Below the pieces are notes generated by a model, which was given only the letters and a program-made list of their open reading frames with translations, was not told the origin of the DNA and did not search any database. Below, piece by piece: positions 46,018-57,176 of a stretch of 64,000 nt of DNA (positions are counted from its first letter, which is position 1; every line of letters begins with the position of its first letter). The translations under genes and the position numbers were made by a program. Source of the stretch: Pogona vitticeps (taxonomy: Eukaryota; Chordata; Lepidosauria; Squamata; Agamidae); the NCBI RefSeq assembly GCF_051106095.1, contig NC_135795.1, positions 4,332,501 to 4,396,500 on the forward strand. The letters run 5' to 3'.

Positions 46018-46917
46018 AAGCATGCGAGGTTGCAAAACATCCAAAGCTCATGTACACAAATCTCAAACGTCCCCCTTTTGTTTTGCTGCTCATTCTGAGA
46101 TTTGTCTCTCCACCTAGAATCCCGAAGCTTCAGCCGGCACTCTTTGATTCGGCAACTTCAGTAGTCCCAAAATTGGTTTTCAGTTGTCTGAATTAGTCAG
46201 GTAACAAGAGCCACCGATCCTCCTCCTGTGATGACGAACTTGGCACTTCGGAGACTGATGCCTCCCTCCAGCGCCTCCTCACCCAGGTAGCACGCAAGAG
46301 CCCTTTGCCAAGCCAACCAATATGTTCATGTCCTTGTTTCTCAGGCGAGCACCTCGGGAGGCACTCTCTCTGGTACAAAAGGTCAAAGAACAGGTGTGGG
46401 TTTGAGGAGAAATTCACTGTGACAGAAAGCCTACGATTTCCAAGTTCTCGTAGTTGAGCCTGCAACGTGTGCTTCTCAAAGCTCATGGAGAAGAGAATGA
46501 AGTACTGGAGCATAAAAACCTTGTGGGAGGGAGAAAGATCCCACATAAAGCTCCTAGTTGGCATCTAGCGACCACAGATCACTTCAGTGTCTCCTACCCT
46601 ACTCCCTGATGGGGTGAGGAGCCGGAGGGGTGCACTGCCGTTTCTTCAAAGGGCCCCTCGGGCTTCTACCCCAGATGTTTTTCTTTTAAAAGACCTTCTC
46701 TATTTTGTACACAAGACGCACCCTCCAAACCTCAAGTGGCCAATTTTTATTTTAATGTCGGAAGCTTCTCGTCCCCAAACATGGGAATTTAAAAAACAAA
46801 ACAAGGATGGGATTTTTTGGATTTCTAGTACAACAAAACCCCATCGTTTTTGGATTTCTTGTACTGCAAATCCCATAATCCCCCCACTCTTGGCGTTCTC
46901 CCTGATTTATACAATCC
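46018..46917. other. Intergenic stretch, nothing recognised
   Basis: No gene or named repeat is recognised; a 123-codon frame on the minus strand (46193-46564) has no support. Confidence 0.45.
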
Positions 46918-46997
46918 TGACAGAGACCTAAACGTGGCTCGCCTGGGAGGAAAGGCCTGAACTGCAGGGCCGTGAGGCGCAGCTAGGCCTAGCGCCA
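46918..46997. repeat. Unnamed dispersed repeat, copy 2
   Basis: AGACCTAAACGTGGCTCGCC, then GGAGGAAAGGCCTGAACTGC and GTGAGGCGCAGCTAGGCCTA. Counterpart of 44864-44940. Confidence 0.5.
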
Positions 46998-47460
46998 CCC
47001 AAGCTTCCTGTTCCTGTCCCAGCGCTAGCTCTTCCTCCAAGAGGATGGAAACCTGCACGCCAGGGGTAATGGAGCCAGCCCTCTCATTGGGCAGAGAGAG
47101 ATGGCGGCCTCAAACCACCAATTTTCAACGTCATCTTTGGGTGTCTTTTTTCCACCTTCCAGGATCAGTGGAGTCCAACTGTTTCCACTTCATTAGGCAC
47201 TCTTCCCATTTTTTCCCCTCCAATGTTTCCCCACCCCCAGTTCAATTTTTAAAAAAGCCACACCGAACGCCTGGGGACCGCCTGCACCCTGGAGCAGGTT
47301 TCAGATGCCGCAGAACGCTGTAGCAGGCAAGAGGATGGTGCGAAGCTCTCTGTTTTGCTAGCATTGGCTATTGGATCCTGGCCATGATGGGCCTGATCTT
47401 CCGACAAACAGGAGTCTCAGGGATTTGACGTCTCCGATGCCAAAATAATTGGGGCTGGAT

Positions 47461-47960
47461 GTAGATACTGTGCAATTTATTGGAAGTTAAGAGTTAACAT
47501 CAACTGCCTCTCCCCTGTGATCAAAATGTCTTGCCCGCTAATTTTGACAGGAATGGCTCCCCAGTGCTAATAATCAATGACTGATTATTAGTTTAGGTCC
47601 CACCTTAATTTATCAGCTTGCCTTCTTCAACAGGATTGATTCCCCGCCACCCCTGAGCCCATAATTTGACTTCTGTCATCTTTGACAGAGCTATGAAATG
47701 TCTTCTTAACAGGTCCATGAAACGTCCTCTTGACGCTGTCTTTATGGAGATGAATGAGCGCCAGTTCCTTGGGAAACCAGCAAAGCCGAACAAAGTGGCC
47801 TTTCCCCTTCCATCCGGCATGTCTAAGTGCTCCATAAAAGGAAAGGAAATCATTTTCAATTTGTAAGAATTATTTTGCTGCTTTGCACTGCAATATAGAG
47901 ACATATCTGCTATGGCTGAACTTGCAAGAAGTATTTCCCCAATTGGCACAATGCCTTTTG
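47461..47960. other. Repeat-free AT-balanced block, possible regulatory element
   Basis: No repeat signature. It has a perfect 10-bp inverted repeat CTAATAATCA / TGATTATTAG (47567-47591) with homeodomain-like cores and several TAATTT-type sites. Open frames on both strands (66 and 120 codons) lack homology. Conservation cannot be judged from one sequence. Confidence 0.3.
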
Positions 47961-48074
47961 CAGCCATAAAAAAAGTCCAGATAATTCAGGAAGGAACACC
48001 CCAGGTAGCTGTGTCACACAGCAAGCTTTTTGCTGAACATTTTGTATTCTGTTGTTAATGAATAAGGTCCTCTT

Positions 48075-48390
48075 ACAGTCATAGAATAGTGAAGTTGGAA
48101 GGGGCCTCTAAGGCCATCAAGTCCAACCCACCCTGTTCAATGCAGGAATCCAAATCAATGTAGATCTGACAGACAGTTGCCCAATTTTCTCTCTCATTGC
48201 TTCAATTGTCGTACTGCTCTAACAGTTAAGAAAATTTTCAGTTGAAATCTGGCTTCCTCTAGCTTGAGCCCATTGTTACGTGTAGCATTTACATTGTTTT
48301 CTATTAAAAACAAGGAACCGGTGTGCTTTAGCTTGCCTAGGTCTCTGTCCTAATTCCATTGGTCCTGCACCAACGTCAGTGTGTTCTCTC
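48075..48390 (-). repeat. CR1 LINE 3' end, reverse strand
   Basis: GTCATAGAATAGTGAAGTTG, then GAAGGGGCCTCTAAGGCCAT, CAAGTCCAACC and CAATGCAGGAATCCAAATCA. Reversed, this is the conserved CR1 tail ending in TTCTATGA. Confidence 0.85.
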
Positions 48391-49622
48391 TGTTAAAAGG
48401 TAACCAAGAATGGGAAAAAAATTCTGACGAGGGCATTGAGAGCTTCCAGCTAGCAGATTCCCGCCATGGACATGTGCCCTAAATACAAAGCGCCATAGCG
48501 CTAAACTCTTCCCAGGGAACAAACCAATACAAGAAATAAACCAGTCCTTCTGAGTGGGGACAAAAGTGTCCTGGCGATAACGGGGGAGGGAGAAAGCCAG
48601 AAGATAAGAAAAATGTCATCTGGACATTGGTGGGATTTCGATTATGGCCAGGACTCACCAGGAATGGGGCCTGGAGTCACGAGATTTGCTGTCACGTTGC
48701 ACTTAAGTCACACTGGTGACTTGTCTCAGACACAATTTGGTTGGTTTTTTTTCCCCAATGAGCTGGACTTGACTCACAACTCAGAATCCATGGAACCCCT
48801 CTCTTTTCTTCTGGGGAAAAAAAGCTTTTTTAAAAAAATAGGGACTTGGCGCCAAAGACTCAGACACGGACTTCCGACTTGGTACCAAAGACTTAGACGA
48901 GATTCCGACCCAAAGACTTGCTAACATCCCTGGTGCTTACAGTGATGGTGATCCCTGATGGGAAACTTAATGGAGTGTAAACATCCATCTGGAAGAGTGG
49001 AAAGCAAATACTTTAAAGGTTTGTGGTTTTTTTGTAAATACCATCAGAATGCTACAAAATGGCCACCCGGTGAGGCAAAATAGCTGGCCTGACGATTTCA
49101 ACATGCACAGATAGATGCACTTTGTTGCAGTGTGCAACTTATACAAACACACCATTATGAAGCTCTTCTGCTCCTGTCCCCATAGAAAACCGCCGGGGCA
49201 CCACTGACCCCTTGGCCCAACCTTCATGTCATTGACTGTTTTTCTCAGACACGGAAAGAAGCATTTGAATTATCTGATGAATCCACGGAGGGGGGAAGGC
49301 AAAGCTGTTCCACAGAGACGCATCTGCATGCAACCTACGCATCGGAAAAAGCCGAAAGCACTCTTGTGTGACGACCGAGCCACGACGCCGTAATGAACCA
49401 GCCCTTCTGTACTGTTTAATTCCACTGAATATCTCTCCGCTGACCGCTGTTTCTCTAAGTGGAACCAAAAAAAAGCATCCCATGCTCATCATCATAATGA
49501 AGATGAAAGTAAAACGGAGTCCCTGCAGGCGGAAGTGTATTTTGGAAAGCAACCCCTTTCAGGGGGGAATGTCCATTCCTCACACCAAATCTGCCCCCAA
49601 TTGTGAATATTCATGAAGAGTA
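48391..49622. other. Intergenic stretch, nothing recognised
   Basis: 48640-48930 repeats the phrase 'ACTTGGCACCAAAGACTTAG' in variants and may be a diverged tandem or repeat piece. No gene is recognised. Confidence 0.4.
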
Positions 49623-49864
49623 CCATGTTTTTCCATGTATAAGACGCCCCCCCCTCCACTTTTCTAATCCAAAATTAAGAAATCCAGGTGGGGCTTAGCA
49701 AGTGCAGAGGAAAAGGGATCAAAGCGCTGCAGGATCGCTTTGATCCCTGCTTTCCCCTCCACTTGTTTTTGTTCTCTCAGCTTACTTCTGTGTATAAGAC
49801 GACCCACAATTTTTAGTCTAAAGATTTTAGACAAAAGTATAGTCTTATACACGGAAAAATACGG
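49623..49864. repeat. MITE with CCATGTTTTTCCATGTATAA ends, copy 1
   Basis: 242 bp, TA on both sides. Left CCATGTTTTTCCATGTATAA with GACGCCC after it; right TAGTCTTATACACGGAAAAA then TACGG. Interior GGGATCAAAGCGCTGCAGGA is shared with 62501-62690. Confidence 0.85.
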
Positions 49865-49869
49865 TATAT

Positions 49870-50160
49870 TGCTAGCTAGATCAACGGCTGAATGGTGAAA
49901 TGAAGGCTCTCCTACTTTGGACATTGCATGAGAAGGCAGGATTCTCTGGAAAAGGCAATCATGGTGGGAAAGGTGGAAGGGAGCAGGAAAAGAGGGAGAC
50001 CAAATACAAGATGGACTGATTCCCTAAAGGAAGCCATAGGCTTTAGTTTACAAGAGCTAAGCAGGGCAATTGAAGACTGGACATTCTGGAGAGGACTCAT
50101 TCATAGGGTCTCTATAAGTCGGAGGTGACTTGACATTACACAACTACAACCACAGATCAA
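49870..50160 (+). repeat. LINE 3' fragment, copy 1
   Basis: Encodes EKAIMVGKVEGSRKRGRPNT, then RWTDSLKEAIGFSLQELSRA and IEDWTFWRGLIHRV, a tail found at the end of LINE reverse-transcriptase ORFs, followed by the 3' tail TATAAGTCGGAGGTGACTTG. Matches 53470-53705. Confidence 0.75.
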
Positions 50161-50779
50161 GGGTTCAAGACACAGATGCAGAGAGACCTTCTGGCCGTAA
50201 GTTGTTTTGGCATGATATCTGAATCTTGGGAAAAAGAGATTTTCTGCCTTGTTCCTTCCCAGGCAAACAGGAAAAATTGGTCCACCGTTTGTTCTAGAGC
50301 TGGAATGGCCCAAGAATGTCTCCCCAGAGGCTGACGGCTTGTAACTCCAAACATCCCTAATTCTCATTACATCCTCGTTTTGCTTTCTGGAGGAGTGGGG
50401 CGAGGACGACGTCCTTTTGCCATATGGATCCCTCCAGCACCCTCTCCTGCATGAAGCTCCTTCTGGAAGCTGTCAAGAGCTCCCTGCCAAACAGCTAATA
50501 ATTTTAAGAAACGAAATAAAACAGCAGCGTGGTGGCAAGCAAGCGGCCGCATCTGGTAACGACACCCCTTGGGAAGTGGTGCGAAGAAGCATCAGACACG
50601 CTTGACTGTTTCTCTGGCACCCTGAGGGAAAATGGGGAATGTGGTCTTGATTCCTTCCTAGCGTGGTGTTGATGAAGGATCAGGAGGAATCGTTACCTTG
50701 GAATTTCAACATTTGCCCTTCTCGTTTGGAATTCCCGTTCTGCGTGGGAGACGGAACTTTAACCTTTTCCTCCTCCACA
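50161..50779. other. Intergenic stretch, nothing recognised
   Basis: No gene or named repeat is recognised. Confidence 0.45.
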
Positions 50780-50868
50780 CCTCCTTCCTTCCTTCCTTCC
50801 TTCCTTCCTTCCTTCCTTCCTTCCTTCCTTCCTTCCTTCCTTCCTTCCTTCCTTCCTTCCTTTCTTTC
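50780..50868. repeat. TTCC tetranucleotide tract
   Basis: About 20 perfect TTCC units. Confidence 0.95.
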
Positions 50869-50884
50869 CATCTTTCGCAAAACC

Positions 50885-51022
50885 AGGGGGGTATTTTATC
50901 AGAACTGGCCACTAGAATGAGCCAGAGACCATACAATATATAACATTCAAGAATTCGGTGTGTTTTTTGGCATCCAAAGGGTGGCCTGGAACTGATTTCC
51001 GGCGGCTACCGCTGTCCTACTG
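50885..51022. repeat. Tigger-like MITE with CTCF-like core, copy 9 (left part missing)
   Basis: The core CTGGCCACTAGAATGAGCCA is at 50905-50924, followed by GAGACCAT. The right end CTGTCCTACTG is followed by TA. Confidence 0.65.
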
Positions 51023-51324
51023 TATATCAAAACCAACAGTCTTAAGGTGTGTTACAGCTTCACAAGTTTTATTTGCTAGAACTGCAGCACACGTGCGTGA
51101 AGGAAAGGCACCCTTCTACTTCTGAAATGCTTCTCAATGGTTGTCTGGTTTCATATTGGGATAAACCCCTTCCTGGGATAATGTGAGCTATAGCAAAGTA
51201 TAGGCTTCTGTCCTTTGTCTGGGAGGTATAGAAATCTCTGTAGGACTCCTGGGGAAGTCAAGTGCCTTCTGTAGAAGTCTGACATCTGTTCAGGACATCA
51301 GACAGAAGGCCCTCCTAGCTAACC

Positions 51325-51540
51325 GACCTTCCTTCCTTCCTTCTTTTCCTGCCTTTCTAACTTCCTCCTCTCTTTCCCTTCCTTCCTTCTTTTCCTGTCT
51401 TTCTAACTTCTTCCTCTCTCTTTTCCTTCCTGCCTTTCTAACTTCCTCCGCTCTCTTTTCCTTCCTTCCTTCCTTCTCCTTTTTCTGCCTTTCTAACTTC
51501 CTCCTCTTCCTTCCTTCCTTCCTTTCTCTCTCTCTCTTTC
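51325..51540. repeat. Long imperfect pyrimidine tract
   Basis: About 215 bases almost wholly C and T on the plus strand, with TTCC units and a recurring CCTTTCTAACTTCCTCC phrase. Confidence 0.9.
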
Positions 51541-53154
51541 AACCACAACTCTATTATTACCCCACAGTCACCATGTCCTTCTGTATTATTCTGTTGTTGT
51601 AATTTTTGTCACAACCATGAGAACTACCCTTGTTGGCCTGCTGCCACAAAAAAACAACAAACGGTCTCATCGCATCTTGACAGCAAACACATTTTACTTG
51701 ACACAAACTTTTAGAGATGTCAGCCCCACTGTCGTTTTCCAACCTGTTGCTTCCGTTAGCTCTCCTGGAAATGTTTTCAACCGAAGGGTGGGATCTAGAG
51801 GTAGAAAATAATACGCAATGGCATTTCAGCCCATGCAGCCATCAGTGAGGCTGTGCCGACAAACCATGTGCCTATGGAGACTCCAGATTGCGGTGCTTTT
51901 TCAGTCTTGCTCAGTCCCTTCAGATCTTGTCTCATAGCCTAAACATGAGAAATAGAATGCCAATCATACCTGCTATGAGACAATATCAGATTAATTACTT
52001 CCGTGCATTCGTACAGCTGTGAACAGAGGGACATTATTAACATAGTTGGAAACAATCCAATATAAAGTGATTAAACAGAGCCCCGATCCACATGGGGGAA
52101 ACTGACATCTGCCAACAAGACAGATGCCCATCCGTAGAGACGATCGGTGCCTGAGTGGATGGGCAGGCGTGGGTAGGTTTAATCATTTCCATATGTGCGC
52201 ATTCATTTTTCACAATGTTGTCTCCAAGCCTTTTGAGGCTGGACAGCCGAGATCTGGCAGATATTGAAAAAAAGACTCTAATTATCTATGAAAAAAACAA
52301 ACTCCGCCAGTATATTCAGCAGCCTTGTTAGGAAAGGCTGTCATGCTTCAATCCTCTTGCTTCTTCCTTCATTCTGGCCTGCCGCCCACAGCAGAGCCTG
52401 TTGTATTTTTCTATGTTTATTGCCACGAGTTACTGAGGTTTTGGAGGCTTTCATAACGCCTTTTCTGATAAAAAGGATGCAGCAGTCGGTGGCTGCAGCC
52501 ACAAAACAATGAAAAGGGATAACCATCCTATTGTTTTTCTTTTCAGAAAACCATATCAAACAGGGCGTTATCTGGATTTCCATCGTATAATTGTATGTAT
52601 CTGTCCACTTGTCCCTTTTAAAGGTATTTATTGTCTCTGTTTATGTTTACTCAATAAAGTCAACGGAGTAACAAAAAAAAACCAAGCCAAAAGAGGCTAA
52701 AACATTCACTGAAACCCTATCAAAAGGAGAGACTAAATCTCGGCATATTTGGGGGGGGGGTGTTTTTGCCCAAAGAACTGCCCAACATGTGTGAAAATCT
52801 CTTTCACTCTATTTCCGAACATTATTGATTCACTCAGTGAAATTTAGAAACAGGTTGAAAGAGATCTTTGTGCGCATTGGCAAATGGGTGCCCCTGAAGA
52901 AGGCCACGGAATAAATTAGCCAAAACCTACTGAGCATTTTTTAAAGGAATAAAACTACTTTCTTCCAATGCATGTATAATAATAAATTTAGATTTGCTGT
53001 AGGATGGTAAGGAATTCTTGGAAGGTGGCTGATGAAGATGGACTAAACTGGAAAAAAAAAACAGAAAACACTTAAAATGCATCCAACTTAGGTCATATAA
53101 CGAGAAATCAAAAGTACAGATTATTACACCTGATCACAGAGAACTGCAGGGAGA
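51541..53154. other. Low-repeat intergenic block
   Basis: Few repeat signatures over 1.6 kb. TCAGATTAATTACTTCC at about 51987 and several AT-rich sites look like possible regulatory sequence. No gene is recognised. Confidence 0.35.
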
Positions 53155-53182
53155 ATTATCCTTGTCAAGCAAGGCACCACTG
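53155..53182. repeat. Solo right end of a CAGTGGTGCC-type MITE
   Basis: TTGTCAAGCAAGGCACCACTG followed by TA; the rest of the element is not evident upstream. Confidence 0.6.
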
Positions 53183-53469
53183 TATGTCCCAATTCCTCTA
53201 AGCATGTGCCTCGCTGTCTGAAGGAATGTGTATTCCATCTTCCTTATCTATTGATATGATGATGTTGCCTTCCTGGGCTTAAATGTCAATCCCTGGCTCC
53301 CTGCTGGCTTTATGTTTGACTATCTTCACATTGTATTCTGGTGACATTCCTAAACCTGGCTATCTGGTGGTTCAAAGGTGAGAGACAAGAAAAACCTTAG
53401 ACGAATACAGGTTGCATTCTTCTAGGTAATTCTAAAAGTCTTTCTGCTTCTAAAACTGTGTTGGTGCCT

Positions 53470-53705
53470 ATCCAGGTATCATCATCAGAAAGCAACATTC
53501 TCTGGAGAAGACCATAATGCTGGGAAAAGTGGAAGGCAGTAGGAAAAGAGGAAGAACTAATACGAGATGGAGTGAGTCCCTAATGGAAGTCACAAGCTTC
53601 CGTCTACAACGGCTGAGCAGGGTTGCTGAGGACAGGATATTTTGGAGCGAACACCTTCAGAGGGTCTCTGTGAGTTGGAGGTGACTTGACGGCATATAAC
53701 ATCAA
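53470..53705 (+). repeat. LINE 3' fragment, copy 2
   Basis: GAAAAGTGGAAGGCAGTAGG, then GAGATGGAGTGAGTCCCTAA and TGAGTTGGAGGTGACTTGAC; the same layout as 49870-50160, more diverged. Confidence 0.75.
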
Positions 53706-54246
53706 CAGAGTTGACACTGACTTATCAGGGCTTGCTTGCCACCATGTTTCCTAAGAGGCGTTGTCTCAGTGCCCCTTAGGCTTTACAGAGGGCACCTCCT
53801 GAAGAACTACAACTCCCAGGATCAAGAGTGAACCTCAAGGTTCCTGTATCTGCAGCGCTGCCTCTTTAAGATGGAAGGAACATCAGGCGGGCTCTGGAAG
53901 ATGATGAAAAGAGGTTTTAGTGTCAAATGTAATCAATCTTGGAAAGGGCTCTTAAGAACTAAAAAGGACGATAATGAACACCAAACCTCTGCAGCAGCTA
54001 CAGTTGACCTTCAAAGCCTATGTAATCCCTAAGGTTTGAGTGGCACTAATTAGTAGCAAGCAGTGATGGAGAACAGCAGAGGTTTTCACAGTCGATCAGA
54101 GGGTCCTCTTAGTAACACTTGGTTGGATCATAAAGCCTTTTTAGTAGCCACCAAATCCTGCCTCTCAGGGACAAAAAGAAAGCACATGAACATCACCCGT
54201 CCTCTTTTTCCTTTGGGTTCCTCCCTACACCTTTCTTGAAGCCTGG
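53706..54246. other. Intergenic stretch
   Basis: A single ACTACAACTCCCAGGATC lies at about 53803, a one-armed relative of the ZNF143-like motif. No gene is recognised. Confidence 0.45.
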
Positions 54247-54316
54247 GAAACTGACGGCCAACAAGAGAAACTGACGGCCAACAAGGGAAACTGACGGCCA
54301 ACAAGGGAAACTGACG
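54247..54316. repeat. 20-bp minisatellite, 3.5 copies
   Basis: GAAACTGACGGCCAACAAGG units start at 54247, 54267, 54287 and 54307, with one A/G difference. Confidence 0.9.
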
Positions 54317-54587
54317 AATACTTTGAGACGGTCAATTACAGAGAGAAACCAGCTTGGCCTGAACTGTGCTTGAGCTTCCTCTGTGATCTTTCATTAGCTT
54401 TTGTTGGCTGGTTGGTATGTAGAATGCAACTCCCAGAATCCCCTGCAACATGGCATGCTTCCCTCACCTCTTGCTGTCTCCTTACCTTATCCCCTTATTT
54501 CACTTGTAACAAGAATGGATCTAAGCAGGACCACCTAAGGATTTTTCTCCCAAATATTATCCTGCTGCCCTCCACTATATTTCTACA

Positions 54588-54805
54588 TCATGCTACAGTG
54601 GTTAAAGTGTTGGACTAGGACTGAAGAGTCTTGGGTTCAAATCCTTTCTCAGCTATGTAGCTCAGTGGATGACCTTGAACCAGTTGCACTCAACCGGACC
54701 TACCTTACAGGGTTGTTCTTTGGAAGACAAAGTGAGGATAAGCCACCTTGGGTCCTTCTAAGGAGAAAGGCGGGATAAAAATATTTTAAACAAATAAGAT
54801 GATGC
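54588..54805 (+). repeat. tRNA-derived SINE
   Basis: A box TACAGTGGTTAAAGTGTTGG, B box GGGTTCAAATCCTTT, body ACCTACCTTACAGGGTTGTT and tail GGAGAAAGGCGGGATAAAAA. Confidence 0.85.
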
Positions 54806-54999
54806 TGGTTAACATCACTGCAAGGCAGCTGGGATGTCAGTGTAAATATGAATAAATCAATTTACTGGATTTTGGAGTTTCTGTTTCTGCTTCCTTCCTC
54901 ATGTACTAGCAGACAGTGTTGTTTTGCCTATCTGTGTTTCAGCGCTCACACCTGAATATTGGAAACACAGACGATTTAATATGTTTTTGTGAATTGGTT

Positions 55000-55190
55000 T
55001 CGGTCTCTGGCTGTGGGAGCCAGAGGTTGGGAGTTCGATTCCCCCACTGGGGGGAAGAGCCAGCCTAGGTGGCCTTGGGCCAGCTGCACACAGTCCAAGA
55101 GCACCCCACTACTGTTTATCGAGAAACCCCCATAAGTCAGAATGGACTTGATGGCACATGAGGTTGATGATGAACTTGGGCTTACAAAGG
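55000..55190 (+). repeat. tRNA-derived SINE
   Basis: GGTTGGGAGTTCGATTCCCC (B box), GGCCTTGGGCCAGCTGCACA, and the tail CATAAGTCAGAATGGACTTG. Confidence 0.85.
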
Positions 55191-55359
55191 TCTGAAGAAA
55201 AGGAAGACCTCTTTCTACACCTATTCATAGCTTTGTATAAGAGAGAATCTCCTAGCTTGTTGCATGAAATTGCATCTGCTGAATAGAGAAAGCACAGGAA
55301 GATTTCCTATTTCATTTTGCCCTCATTGTTTATTACCTCCGTTCACACAGAGAGTGTTC

Positions 55360-55560
55360 CTGACAATGATAACCAGGAATAGGTCTTTTTTTTCCCTGTG
55401 AGCACTATTAGCCAGCACAATTAAATAAATTAGTTTCCATGCAGGCAGCTTTAAATTACTCAGGATGACAATGGGTATTCTAATTAGATTACTGTCTAGA
55501 AGTTAATTAGAATTTCAGGATGACGTTGGGTAATGGAGCGCTGTTTGACTGGTCTCCCTG
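55360..55560. promoter_or_regulatory. Possible enhancer: duplicated motif around TAATTA sites
   Basis: TCAGGATGACAATGGGTA at 55460-55477 recurs as TCAGGATGACGTTGGGTA at 55515-55532. Between them are CTAATTAGATTA and TTAATTAG, homeodomain-type cores. The block is free of repeat signatures. Its role is inferred only from composition. Confidence 0.3.
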
Positions 55561-56829
55561 GGCTTGCATGTTCTGTTAGCCCAAAAGTGGCATTATGTCT
55601 GTGTGTAAGGCTTTGGTGGGGGGATTGGCAAATGCTGAGGGTCCCAGGTGGGTCCAGCTCATCCTAGTATATTGATCCACTGGTCTGTTTTCAAAAGAAG
55701 CTCAAAGTCGCATGCAACTGATGCACTGAGCTCTCCTACTACTTCTGTGTAACTGCCACTGGTCCTTCTACTTCTGGGACAAATCACACACTAAAGGCAA
55801 CGAAGAGTTCCTGCTCTTGCAAGGTTTCCCTTCCAGACACCCCATTTCTTCAAAGCTCCACACTCAAGCAATTAGACTTGTGAACAAAACTCCACTTTTG
55901 AAGTGCTCCCAATTGCTCCGTTCTAAACAAGAAGGCTTCTTTGGTTTCTACCCAAATGATATCCCTTCTCTTGCTTCTAGAAGGGTTATTTCCAACAACT
56001 CCACTTTTCACGTTGCTCTCCTATAAGTTGAGTGTGCCTTCTGGAATTTTCCTGGCAATTTCCCCTCCCCTTGGAAACTATTAAAACCAGCAATTCTTCT
56101 TTTATATGCAAGAATCAGAAGGAAAAATAAATATTTCCCACGCAAAGTGAGTTGTCAGAATTGGAAACTGAACCCATTCACACCTAACCACCCATTTAGA
56201 GCCGTTTTTGCTAGTGGATCATTTTGTCAACTCTTCTTTGAGGTTGGCCAACATAAGAGGGTTAAGGAATGATGTGCGTCTGTCAAACCCTAATCCATTA
56301 CAGCTATTGCATCTTTTTGAACTGGAACTGCACTACAACCAAGCAATCACACGATACACGTTTATTTGCGTATCTATTTGATATTATTTCATTAATAGAC
56401 CACCCCGTAAAAAAAAACATGCACGACTCTGAATGGTGGAACAAGTTAAAACTTGCCAATCTCAGAGACCCTAGGTGGCAATACATATAACAACATGGCA
56501 ATACAAAGAAGAAGAAAAGTCATTAAAAAGAAGAAAACTCAAGAAACTAAAAAATAAAATATCAACAGCCTATGGAAGTCAGGTTGTTAGACTGTCCTAT
56601 CAGTTTCAATGAGAATTGATGTCCCAGCGAAGATGAACTGACTGGAGTTGAGGCACTAAATCCAAATTTAGCTTCTCCTGGAAACAACCTGAGGAAACGA
56701 ACAGGACTTCAGAGTCCGACCTTAATTTTCCAATGCCTCACGTCTACCTAACCAGAACTAAAAATGGGCTTTAGGGAAAGAAAACATGATTTGAAGTCCT
56801 AAAATTCTAGATCTTCGACGGCTTTTAAA
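55561..56829. other. Intergenic stretch before the IFITM-like gene
   Basis: No gene or named repeat is recognised. Confidence 0.45.
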
Positions 56830-57176
56830 GCACATGCAGCCTCCCTCAGGACGGAGGGCCCTCAAGCCCCGCCCCCTTCGCCTCGCCCCGCCCTCTCCTG
56901 CCCAACCGCTGGCCTTCCTCCTCGCTTCTTCCCGCCAGAAACCCCTTTTTTTTCCCGCCCATTTCGCTGAGGCGTCGGCCGTTTGTTTCCGTTGGAGGCG
57001 CCCTGCGCGTGCGCGCGTCTCGCGCCCGCTTCGCGCTCCTTCCACTTCCCTCCCCCCCCCGACAGCGTGTGCCTTTCTGGCCGTTGATTGGACGCCGCCC
57101 TCTCTGGCGGCCGTTACCGGCCGTGACGTCACGGGCGGGCGGGCCGGGTTATTATTGCAGGCGCTTCCCTTCCGCC
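56830..57176 (+). promoter_or_regulatory. CpG-island promoter of the IFITM-like gene
   Basis: A CpG-dense stretch starting abruptly after AT-rich sequence. It has TTTCCCGCC (E2F-like) near 56951, an inverted CCAAT box ATTGG at 57087-57091 and a perfect cAMP-response palindrome TGACGTCA at 57124-57131, 46 bases before the start codon. No TATA box or good interferon-response element is seen. Confidence 0.7.

Noticed and set aside
47605-47967. A 120-codon minus-strand gene
   Set aside because: No homology or splice context; the block is better described as possible non-coding regulatory sequence.
50663-50943. Frames of Leu-Pro-Ser-Phe or Lys-Glu-Gly-Arg repeats
   Set aside because: Translation of the TTCC tract.
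54247-54316. Short regular repeats that might suggest a CRISPR array
   Set aside because: Units are directly adjacent with no unique spacers and the genome is vertebrate; it is a minisatellite.
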